Assembly: GCA_963701675.1 (NCBI GenBank)
Contig: OY969623.1
Span: 682,001 to 746,000, forward strand
DNA length: 64,000 nt
Reading direction: 5' to 3'
Origin: G963701675 sp963701675
Lineage (GTDB): Bacteria > Planctomycetota > Planctomycetia > Gemmatales > Gemmataceae
In this document: piece after piece, positions 28,483 through 36,851 of the stretch
Position numbering within the stretch: position 1 is the stretch's first letter
How the letters are laid out: every line of letters begins with the position of its first letter
Made by a program: the position numbers and the translations under genes
Notes under the pieces: model-generated
What the model saw: only the letters and a program-made list of their open reading frames with translations
Databases searched by the model: none
Told to the model about the DNA's origin: nothing

Positions 28483-31400
28483 ATGCGCACCCCCTGGTTG
28501 CGAACGCCGCCATTGCGACCGGTTGGACCGACGGAGAAAAGCCGTCGGCGCGCACCGCGATTCGCCCTGGTGCTCGAGCATCTCGAAGATCGTTCCCTAC
28601 CGTCGGCCACGTTGACCATCGACGCGTCGAATCATCTCTCGTACACCGGCAGCGGCGATGTGGCGAATGTGCTCTCTATTACACGGGTCGGCGGCAACTA
28701 TACGTTTTCCGATTCGGCCGAACCGATCACGATCGTGAATTCGTCGGCCACCATTCAATTCTCCGGCAGCGGCACGAACACGGTCATGCAAACGTCGGGG
28801 CTCGTGCAATCATTGACCGCAAAAGGTGGGTTTGAAAACGGCAGCTTCCTCACGGTGGGCACGGGTGGGATTGCGACAACCGGCGGCGTTCAACTCACGG
28901 GCTGGGATGTCCTCGTCGTCAATAACTCCATCGCGACAACCGGACCGAATCAACCGATTATCCTCAGCGCGAACGGTGGCGTCACAAACACGCTTACCGT
29001 AGCAGGCGGAACCGCGCTTTCCACCGCCGGCGGCGCCGTGACCATAACGGCACTAAACGTTACCCACTTGGGGTCGAACATTACGACCGGCGGCGGAAGT
29101 ATCGTCGTCAATTTTCCCGTGAACTTGACCCATGACGTCGTGGCGGACGCCGGTGCTGGCAATGCCACGTTTTGGGGAGCGATAAACGGCGCCAAACACT
29201 TCACCGTAAACAGCGGTGGGACAACGACTTTCGGAAGCATACTCGGCGGGACCACGCCGCTGGCAAGTTTGACGACCGATGCGGCGGGTTCGACGCTCGT
29301 GCCCAGTGCTGCAATTTCCACAACGGGTCCGCTCAACCTGAACGACACTCTGACGCTGGGAACGAATCCGCAAATCACTGCGTCGAACGCTACCTTCGCC
29401 AAGGCGGTTGGCGGTGGCGGCGGGAGTTTCAGTGTCACCGGTGACGCATCATTCTTGGGCGCCGTCAGCGGATTCACCAGCCTTGCGGTTTCTGGTGATG
29501 CAGTCTTTGGCACAGCGCCGCCCGGGCTTACCAGTTTGTTCGTCGCCGGTCATACGAACCTGAACGTGCCGAACTTGACGACAACGGGCACGCAGCATTA
29601 CGCCGGCGGTCTCACACTTGGCAGCGACGTCTCGCTGACCGGCAGCACCATCACCGTCGGCGGCAATCTCACCGGGTCGTCCAAAGCGCTGGCAGTCAAC
29701 GGCAACGCCGTTATCAACTCTGCAGCAACCGGATTGACGACTTTGTCGGTGAGTGGCGCGACGACGCTCAATGGCGGCAGCGCCACGTCATCCGGCGCCC
29801 AAACTTACGGCGGTACGTTAACACTCGGCGCAAACACCACCTTGACGGCGACGAACGTTAGTTTGAGTACCATTGTCGGCAACTCTCGCAGCCTGGCCAT
29901 CGCCGGCACGGGGACTTTTGGCGGTTCGGCGTCTGGGTTAAGCAGTTTGTCGGTAAGCGGCGCCACCACGCTCGGTGCAGCCAGCGTCACTTCAACGGGG
30001 GCACAGTCTTTCGGCGGCACCGTGAGTTTGCTTAACGATGTCACGCTTACCGCAACCCTCGTAACATTTTCGACCACTGTCGCCGGCGGCTCGAACGACT
30101 TGTCGGTGAATGGGAGTGTGGTGCTCTCCGGTAATGTGTCCGTTGTGCAGTCGTTGACCGTGTCGGGCGCCGCGACGATCAATGCGTCACAGGTGAGCGC
30201 GGCCTCGCAGACCTATAGCGGTGCCGTTTCGCTCGGATCCCACGCAACGTTGACTGGCACTAACGCGAGCTTCACCGGCACGATTAACGGCGCCGGCTTC
30301 GATCTTACCCTCACATTCAGCGGCACGTGCACCGTCGACGTTACGTCCTTCTCGGGTGTGCGCCACCTTACCGTCGGTCCCGGCGGCACAACGGCATTGG
30401 ACGGCACGATTTCCACCAGCGGCAATCAATCCTTTGGCAGCCCACTGTCGCTCCTCGGTTCCGTAATCCTTACAGGTCCGAACCTTACCTTCGGCGCCAC
30501 GGTCAGCGGCGCCGGTAATGGCTTGACGATCAACGGCAATTCTTTTGTGAACGGAACTCTCTCTGGGATAAGTAACCTTGCGATTTCCGGTTCGACTACT
30601 CTGAACGTGTCTTCGGTGACGACGACCGGCACACAGAGTTACTCGGGCGGTCTGTCACTGAATGCAAATACGACCCTTTCCGGCGGCACGGTGACGCTAG
30701 GCGCTGTCGCCGGCGGGTCCCACAGCTTGAGCGTGAACGGTAACACGTTTGTCAACGGTCCGCTCAATGGCCTGACGTCGCTCTCCGTCGTTGGGACCAC
30801 CCTGCTAACCAGCGGCAACGTGTCCACGAGCGGTTTCCAGAGTTACTCCGGCATCGTGACGATTCTGGCCCACACTACGTTGACCGGAACGACGGTAACG
30901 TTTGGCTCCACGGTCGCCAGCGGTGGATTGGATCTGACGTTGACGTTTTCCGGCACGACCATCGTTAACGGAAGCAACTTCATTGGGATTCGCCACCTGA
31001 CGCTGAGCGCCGGCGGTTCGACACAGCTCAGCGGCACGCTGTCGACGACGGGCAATCAAAACTACCAAAGTCCGATCACACTGGCGGGTGATGTGAATCT
31101 GGTCGGCACCACCATCACGCTCGCCAATACCCTTAGCGGATTCAACAACGATCTCGCCATCACTGGTAGCGCCCATTTCCAGAGCACAATTAATAACCTT
31201 GCGTCGCTTACGGTGAACGGTGCGACACAGTTCGACATACCGTCGGTTTCTACGAGCGGGGCACAGAGCTACTTGGGCGCCGTCTCGCTTACCTCCGATA
31301 CGACGTTGACGGCGAGCACGATCACCCTCGGCGGCGTTGTCACCGGCGCTGGTCATGACCTAAGCCTCGCCGGCAATACGTTTCTTAACGGAGTGGATGG

Positions 31401-33927
31401 GATTGGCTCGCTGTCGATTTCCGGAAGCACGACCGTCACGGGCAGCACGATAAACACAACAGGAGCTCAGACGTACAACGGAATCGTCGCCCTGTCATCC
31501 GACACCACGCTCAGCGGCCAAATGGTCACGTTCGGCGCGGCGATTATCGGTAATGCCCACGACCTGACGTTGGTGTTTTCCGGCACCACAACGATCAACG
31601 GCGCCACAGTAAGCGGCATCGACGACTTAACGACCGGCCCAGGCGGGGCGACATTACTTTCGGGCGCACTTACGACCACCGGCGTACAGACTTTTCAAAA
31701 CCAGGTCATTCTTACTGCGTTCACGCATTTGACGGCCGCCGAAGTGGTGCTCAACCAGGCGATGGCGATTGGAAACACCAGTCTGCAAATCACAGGTGAC
31801 GCCGTCCTGAATCAGAACATCGGCGGCCTGGTCAACCTTGCCGTCAGCGGTGTGACCACGATCAAGGCGGCGTCCATCGTCACGACCGGCAATCAGACGT
31901 ACACGGGGCCCGTGAACCTGACCAACAACGTGACGTTGACCGGCGCTGTCGTCGGACTCTTCGCCGGTGTCAACGGCGCCAACAGCGACTTGCACGTCGT
32001 CGGAAATGCCGCGTTCGGCGGGAGCGCGACTGGCCTGGACAGCCTGTCCATTTCCGGCGCCACTTCATTGAACGCGGCGGCAATACACACGACGGGCCCC
32101 CAAACGTATGGCGGTCCGGTTAGCCTCGGCGCCGACGCCACGCTCGACGCCAGCAGCGCCGACATAAACCTTGCTGATTCCGTCAACGGTTCGTTTACGC
32201 TGACGATCTCAGCCGCGAATGACGTGACCATCGTTGGGCCGGTCGGTGATGTCAACCCGCTCGTTGGCCTCACGTTCAATGCGGCCGGTGCCGTTGAGTT
32301 AAACGGCGCCGTGATCCTCGGCTTTGATCCACTCTCCGTGGGCGGCACGAGCAACAACATTGCATTTAAAGGAGTGATCTCCGGCCCCGGGGATTTCGTC
32401 CTCATCGGCCCCGGCGCTGTGACCCTGACGGCGGAAAACGTTTACACCGGTACGACGTTAGTTCAGGCCGGTACCATTCGAATCAACGGCAATCAGCCAT
32501 CGAGCGCGATAACTCTGGCAGGCGGAAAGCTGGCGGGGACAGGGACGACCGGGGCCGTCGATGCTACCGGCGGAACGGTGGCGCCCGGTGATGAAGGTTC
32601 AGGAATTCTGCACACGGCCGACCTGACGCTCGGAGCGGATGCGACCTATTCGGTTCGCATCTCCGGCATCGGAATTCCTGGACAACCCAACCTCGTTAGC
32701 ACCGTAGGTAGCATTGCACTTAACAATGCAAAACTCCTGGTCGACGTTGTCTTTGAACCGAAGGTCAGCGATGTGTTGGCCGTTCTTCGAAATGACGGCG
32801 CCGACGCCATCGTGGGCACGTTTGCCGGTTTGCCCGAAGGCGGGCTTATCAAGAGCAATCAGCGCTGGTTCCAAATCAGTTACGTCGGCGGCGACGGCAA
32901 CGATGTCGTGCTGCGCCGCTACACGGCTACCTATTTTGTGATCGCGGGAACCGGACACGTCGAGGTACGGGACATCGGCGACGGCTCCGTGTTGTACGTA
33001 TTCGAACCATACGGGGCAGGGTACACGAAGGGCATTTCGGTCGCCGTCGGCGACGTTAACGGCGACGGCTTTTCCGACGTTGTCACCGGGGCCTTGGTCG
33101 GAAATCCACACGTCAAGGTGTTCGACGGGCAAGCTATTGCCGACGGCGCCTTTAACGAGGAAGATCCAAACACGGAGCTGCTCGCCTCGTGGTTTCCCTA
33201 TGCCCTCCAGTTCAACGTCGGCGCCAATGTCGCGGCCGGCGATGTGAATGGCGACGGTTTCGCCGATGTAGTTACCGGCGCATCGGCCGGCAACCCGGAC
33301 GTGCGTGTTTACAACGGCAAGGACATTGCTCTCGATGACTTCAAACCAAATGGCGCGAGCTTGCTGGCCAAGTGGTTTCCGTACGCGTTGCAGTTTAACG
33401 TGGGTGCCAATGTCGCGGTCGACGACGTCAACAACGACGGCTTCGCCGACATCTCGACCGGCGCCACCGCGGGCAACCCGGATGTTCGGCTCTACAACGG
33501 CCGGGACATCGCGACCAACACTTTCAAGCCGAATGGCAAGAGCCTGCTGGCGAAGTTTTTTGCCTACGGGTTGAACTTCAACGTCGGCGCCTATGTTGCT
33601 ATCGGCGACACCAACGGCGACGGCTACGGGGATATCATTACCGGCTCATCCGTCGGCAATCCGGAAGTTCACGTCTATGACGGCAAGGCCATCGCCGACA
33701 AAACATTCAACAACGCCAAACCGCAAGACTCACTGCTCAACAAGTTCTTTGCCTTCGAGTTAGGCAACAACATCGGCGTCAGCGTCGCATCGGCGGATTT
33801 TGAAGGCGAAGGAAAGTCCGCCATCCTGACGGGCGCGGAAGGGTCCGCCGTCGTTCCGGGTGTTTCGAGGCAACGCGGACGGGCCAACACCGCCGGCTCT
33901 GTTGGAAGGAACTTCAACGATAATTGA
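28483..33927 (+). CDS. giant LEPR-XLL beta-strand-repeat and FG-GAP surface protein
   Basis: I place the start at ATG 28483, directly before a basic leader and the motif LEHLEDRSLP (31-40), which matches other exported proteins here; longer frames upstream have no such logic. The 1814-aa product contains some 17 Thr/Ser/Gly-rich beta repeats of roughly 70 residues (about 60-1240; units such as LSVSGATTLNGGS and TTGAQTYNG). An autotransporter-associated strand repeat follows (about 1305-1370; YTGTTLVQAGTIRING), then FG-GAP repeats (about 1490-1790; GDVNGDGFADVVTG). I infer a calcium-binding surface or adhesin-like protein. No C-terminal translocator barrel is visible. Confidence 0.82.
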   Translation: MRTPWLRTPPLRPVGPTEKSRRRAPRFALVLEHLEDRSLPSATLTIDASNHLSYTGSGDVANVLSITRVGGNYTFSDSAEPITIVNSSATIQFSGSGTNTVMQTSGLVQSLTAKGGFENGSFLTVGTGGIATTGGVQLTGWDVLVVNNSIATTGPNQPIILSANGGVTNTLTVAGGTALSTAGGAVTITALNVTHLGSNITTGGGSIVVNFPVNLTHDVVADAGAGNATFWGAINGAKHFTVNSGGTTTFGSILGGTTPLASLTTDAAGSTLVPSAAISTTGPLNLNDTLTLGTNPQITASNATFAKAVGGGGGSFSVTGDASFLGAVSGFTSLAVSGDAVFGTAPPGLTSLFVAGHTNLNVPNLTTTGTQHYAGGLTLGSDVSLTGSTITVGGNLTGSSKALAVNGNAVINSAATGLTTLSVSGATTLNGGSATSSGAQTYGGTLTLGANTTLTATNVSLSTIVGNSRSLAIAGTGTFGGSASGLSSLSVSGATTLGAASVTSTGAQSFGGTVSLLNDVTLTATLVTFSTTVAGGSNDLSVNGSVVLSGNVSVVQSLTVSGAATINASQVSAASQTYSGAVSLGSHATLTGTNASFTGTINGAGFDLTLTFSGTCTVDVTSFSGVRHLTVGPGGTTALDGTISTSGNQSFGSPLSLLGSVILTGPNLTFGATVSGAGNGLTINGNSFVNGTLSGISNLAISGSTTLNVSSVTTTGTQSYSGGLSLNANTTLSGGTVTLGAVAGGSHSLSVNGNTFVNGPLNGLTSLSVVGTTLLTSGNVSTSGFQSYSGIVTILAHTTLTGTTVTFGSTVASGGLDLTLTFSGTTIVNGSNFIGIRHLTLSAGGSTQLSGTLSTTGNQNYQSPITLAGDVNLVGTTITLANTLSGFNNDLAITGSAHFQSTINNLASLTVNGATQFDIPSVSTSGAQSYLGAVSLTSDTTLTASTITLGGVVTGAGHDLSLAGNTFLNGVDGIGSLSISGSTTVTGSTINTTGAQTYNGIVALSSDTTLSGQMVTFGAAIIGNAHDLTLVFSGTTTINGATVSGIDDLTTGPGGATLLSGALTTTGVQTFQNQVILTAFTHLTAAEVVLNQAMAIGNTSLQITGDAVLNQNIGGLVNLAVSGVTTIKAASIVTTGNQTYTGPVNLTNNVTLTGAVVGLFAGVNGANSDLHVVGNAAFGGSATGLDSLSISGATSLNAAAIHTTGPQTYGGPVSLGADATLDASSADINLADSVNGSFTLTISAANDVTIVGPVGDVNPLVGLTFNAAGAVELNGAVILGFDPLSVGGTSNNIAFKGVISGPGDFVLIGPGAVTLTAENVYTGTTLVQAGTIRINGNQPSSAITLAGGKLAGTGTTGAVDATGGTVAPGDEGSGILHTADLTLGADATYSVRISGIGIPGQPNLVSTVGSIALNNAKLLVDVVFEPKVSDVLAVLRNDGADAIVGTFAGLPEGGLIKSNQRWFQISYVGGDGNDVVLRRYTATYFVIAGTGHVEVRDIGDGSVLYVFEPYGAGYTKGISVAVGDVNGDGFSDVVTGALVGNPHVKVFDGQAIADGAFNEEDPNTELLASWFPYALQFNVGANVAAGDVNGDGFADVVTGASAGNPDVRVYNGKDIALDDFKPNGASLLAKWFPYALQFNVGANVAVDDVNNDGFADISTGATAGNPDVRLYNGRDIATNTFKPNGKSLLAKFFAYGLNFNVGAYVAIGDTNGDGYGDIITGSSVGNPEVHVYDGKAIADKTFNNAKPQDSLLNKFFAFELGNNIGVSVASADFEGEGKSAILTGAEGSAVVPGVSRQRGRANTAGSVGRNFNDN

Positions 33928-34090
33928 GGAAGGAATTAGCGTGGGCGCTTAAGTTGTGAGCCCACCTCGCATACCATCGGCAAGGCAGCTCTTCCCATAC
34001 CCGGCGACCTTGCTCCGGCGCCCCAACGGTTTGCCGGGTCTATTCGAGATCCGACAGCGTCGGCGGTAGGGTCGCCATTTGCAAATGAAA

Positions 34091-34118
34091 CGCCGGGCGG
34101 GAAATCTCCCGCCCGGCG
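34091..34118 (-). terminator. hairpin terminator between convergent surface genes
   Basis: A perfect 12-bp stem (CGCCGGGCGGGA with its complement) encloses the loop AATC. It lies 15 bases past the stop of the first beta-helix paralogue. On the minus strand it is followed by TTTCATTT, a weak U-rich tail. It can also serve the plus-strand gene ending at 33927. Confidence 0.75.
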
Positions 34119-34133
34119 TCGGCATTGCAACGA

Positions 34134-36485
34134 TCAGGGCAGTTCGAAAGAACCGATGTCCGAGTTGTCGATCGGCCGCGGTTCGCCGCGCTGATCCACA
34201 ATGGGGCCCGAATCATCGCCGTTTTCAATTGCCTGGTTGGCGCCCGGCGTGTTGATAAGAGCGTAGGTATGCGTCGGTCCGCCATTATCTTGGAGTGGGC
34301 CCAGGGCTTGTTGCCCAAAGGCTATGTCGCCGATGTCGGAGCTGAAGTTCCGCACGTTGGTGAACGAGAAATCATGGACGAGGTTATGGCCCATCGTCCA
34401 TAGTTCACCGCCGTTGCCCTTGCTGAGCAGGTCGGTGGCGATGATCGAGCTGATCTCGTTGGTGTCGTTCACGAGCGTGTTATGGAGGTAGGCGTTCGTG
34501 CCGGCGTCGGCGAAGATCGCACTGCCGGCGTCGGGGCCTCCATAGGCGATGTTATCGTTGAAGGTGACATGATTGATGGTGGCCAGGATTTCCAAGAGGT
34601 AGAGAGCTCCACCCTGCTGGCCGGCGTTTTGCGGCGTGACCAGGACCGGCGTCGGGTCGTCGCTGTAGAGCCCGCCAAACGTGGTGTTGACGATGTAGAG
34701 GTTGCCGTTGCAGTTGTGCATGCCGCCTCCGCGCCCTGAGACCGCACGGTTTCCGGCGAAGGTGCTTCCGGTGACGGCAATATTCTCGATGTTATTCGAG
34801 GCGACACCGCCGCCTTTTTGGGATGCGGCATTGTCTTGGATGGTGCTATCGAGGATGGTCATGCTTTCCGAGTTGATGACAAAGATGCCGCCGCCATCGT
34901 TACCTGACTCATTGCTTTCAATCAGGCTGAGGTTGATCCAGAGGCTTTCGAAATCCTCCATGAAAATGCCGCCGCCATTATTGTTGGCGACGTTGCCGCG
35001 CACGGTGCTTTCTTCCACGACGCCGTGGCCGCTTCCCCAGATGCCGCCGCCGTTCCGGCCGGCGAAGTTCCCCTCAACAAACGAATCCTCCGTGACGTAG
35101 AAGTTTCCGTTTGATGTGTAGAGGCCGCCGCCGTCGAGTCCGGCACTGTTGGGATTATCAATCGTCCCAATTTGAGCGCCATCGAGGGTGATGTTGCCGA
35201 AGGCATAGATGCCGCCGCCGTTGTCCAGCGCGGTGTTGCCGGATACCTCACTTTCGTCGACATCGACCGAACCGGCGCTTGAGTAAATACCGCCGCCGCT
35301 GCCGGCGGTGCTGTTGTCGTTCACCTGGGCGCCGTTGTCGAGAAAGACGTCGTAGAACGACCAGATGCCGCCGCCGCTGCTGCCTCCATTGGCGGTGTTC
35401 TCATTGACTTGGGAGCCATCCCAGATCTGGACTATTCCCGATTCGGTGAAAACGCCTCCACCGCTGTGGTTGGTGTAGTTCTCGTTCACGGTACTTGCGG
35501 CTTTCTGGAAGTCCGTTGCCTTCACGAGATAATCGGCCCAGATGCCGCCGCCATCGCCGTTGATGGCCACGTTGAGGTCGACGTGCCCGTCTCGGAGGTA
35601 CACGTTGCCGTCGTCGGAATAGATGCCGCCGCCGTCATCCGTGGCGGTGTTGTTGTGCACGCTGCTTTGTTGGACGTCGACGTTGTAGCGGGCATAAGCG
35701 CCGCCGCCGTCGCGCGTGGCGAAATTGAAGCGGACATCGCTGTCGCCCCAAATCGTCAGGGTAGTTCCCGTCCGGGCCAGGTAGAGGCCGCCGCCGTCCC
35801 GGGCGCGGTTGTCGGTGATCAGGCTGGCATTGTAAAGCGACAGGTTTCGGCCGGACCAGATGCCGCCGCCGTCCAGATCGGCGGTGTTGTTTTCCACGGT
35901 GCTGGCATAAAGCGTCGTCAGGCCTTCGCTGTAGACGCCGCCGCCATGGCCACCCACTGCCTTGCAGAGCGTTACAAGCATGTCGTTGAGCACCACGCTG
36001 GAGGCCGGATCATCGGCGTAGATGCAGCCGCCGTTGCCGCTAACGCGACCATCCTTGGTGGTAAAACCAACAAACGTGACGTGGGACGGCGTCGACGGGC
36101 TTGCCGAGATGTTAAACACCCGGCTCAAGCCGCGGCCACTGACGGCAATGCTGTTGCCGTTGACGTTCGCATCAATCTTCATGCTGGTCCTGATGTCCAG
36201 GTCACCCTGTTGAAGGATGATCGTGCCGTTCAGGCCCGGCGCGAACTGGATCAGGGATTGCGGGTCGGCGTTGGCGGCGTTGATGGCGTCGCGCAACGAC
36301 AGACCTAAGTGAAATGGGGCGTCCGAACGAGTCGTGACCGTGAAGGTCGCCGGGGCTAGCCGGCTTTCAAGTGGTTCTAATCCCAGCCGCGAGACGTGTA
36401 GGCGGCGGCGCGAGCTGGAGAAACGATTCCGATTCCGGGCAGGCGTGGTTACCCTTTCCGGACGATTCCAAAACGTACGAAACAT
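34134..36485 (-). CDS. LEPR-XLL parallel beta-helix surface protein, paralogue A
   Basis: The ATG at 36485 is chosen because AAGGAG lies 7 nt upstream and all four paralogues then begin MFR. The 783-aa product has a basic N terminus, LEPLESRLAPATFTV at about 37-51, and an LSLRDAINAAN (CSLREA-like) region. Some 25 beta-helix turns with GGGIY/GGGV motifs follow (e.g. NNTADLDGGGIWSG), then a choice-of-anchor-Q-like end (SDIGSFELP). It resembles polymorphic outer-membrane/Pmp-like beta-helix proteins without a translocator. It is probably an exported surface adhesin or structural protein. It is flanked by its own structured leader and terminator hairpin. Confidence 0.85.
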   Translation of the reverse strand: MFRTFWNRPERVTTPARNRNRFSSSRRRLHVSRLGLEPLESRLAPATFTVTTRSDAPFHLGLSLRDAINAANADPQSLIQFAPGLNGTIILQQGDLDIRTSMKIDANVNGNSIAVSGRGLSRVFNISASPSTPSHVTFVGFTTKDGRVSGNGGCIYADDPASSVVLNDMLVTLCKAVGGHGGGVYSEGLTTLYASTVENNTADLDGGGIWSGRNLSLYNASLITDNRARDGGGLYLARTGTTLTIWGDSDVRFNFATRDGGGAYARYNVDVQQSSVHNNTATDDGGGIYSDDGNVYLRDGHVDLNVAINGDGGGIWADYLVKATDFQKAASTVNENYTNHSGGGVFTESGIVQIWDGSQVNENTANGGSSGGGIWSFYDVFLDNGAQVNDNSTAGSGGGIYSSAGSVDVDESEVSGNTALDNGGGIYAFGNITLDGAQIGTIDNPNSAGLDGGGLYTSNGNFYVTEDSFVEGNFAGRNGGGIWGSGHGVVEESTVRGNVANNNGGGIFMEDFESLWINLSLIESNESGNDGGGIFVINSESMTILDSTIQDNAASQKGGGVASNNIENIAVTGSTFAGNRAVSGRGGGMHNCNGNLYIVNTTFGGLYSDDPTPVLVTPQNAGQQGGALYLLEILATINHVTFNDNIAYGGPDAGSAIFADAGTNAYLHNTLVNDTNEISSIIATDLLSKGNGGELWTMGHNLVHDFSFTNVRNFSSDIGDIAFGQQALGPLQDNGGPTHTYALINTPGANQAIENGDDSGPIVDQRGEPRPIDNSDIGSFELP

Positions 36486-36514
36486 TGCCATACTCCTTGA
36501 TGAAGCGAGTGGAG

Positions 36515-36566
36515 GAGCGCACCTGTACACAGCCGTGTGCACGAAGTTGTTGGGGACGCACCGCCC
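36515..36566 (-). ncRNA. two-hairpin leader RNA, copy A
   Basis: Read on the minus strand, this 5' leader has hairpin 1 (36554-36566; GGGCG-GUG-CGUCC), the spacer CCCAACA, hairpin 2 (36524-36543; 6 bp, variant sequence with pairing kept through U-A and G-U pairs), and then the conserved CAGGTGCGCTC. Hairpin 2 ends 38 nt before the start codon of paralogue A. It is the most diverged of four copies. Function unknown. Confidence 0.65.
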
Positions 36567-36791
36567 GCTTCGCAGTTTCGAATGTCTCTTCGCCGATCCG
36601 GTTAATTTGAAATAGCGACCTCCTTTCGAAACTCTGGTTTTAACCTTTGTCCTGTGGGGAATACATTTCCGTGGGGAAAAAGCATGTTCGGTAAAGTACG
36701 AGGAAATAGTCAGCCGGAAGGATCTTTCTAATTCTATAATGCGAACCACCCCCGGTCGATAAGTACGGGCGTAGGTCCGCCGTATTTTGAC

Positions 36792-36829
36792 GGAAGATCG
36801 CGGACGGGAGTCACCCGCCCGGGTCTTCC
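36792..36829 (-). terminator. hairpin downstream of paralogue B
   Basis: GGAAGA/TCTTCC forms the outer stem and CGGaCGGG/CCCGcCCG the inner stem around AGTCA. It begins 22 bases past the stop of paralogue B on the minus strand. No clear U-tract follows, so it may be a processing or Rho-assisted end. Confidence 0.6.
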
Positions 36830-36851
36830 TTTGATCCATTACCGAACTTTT

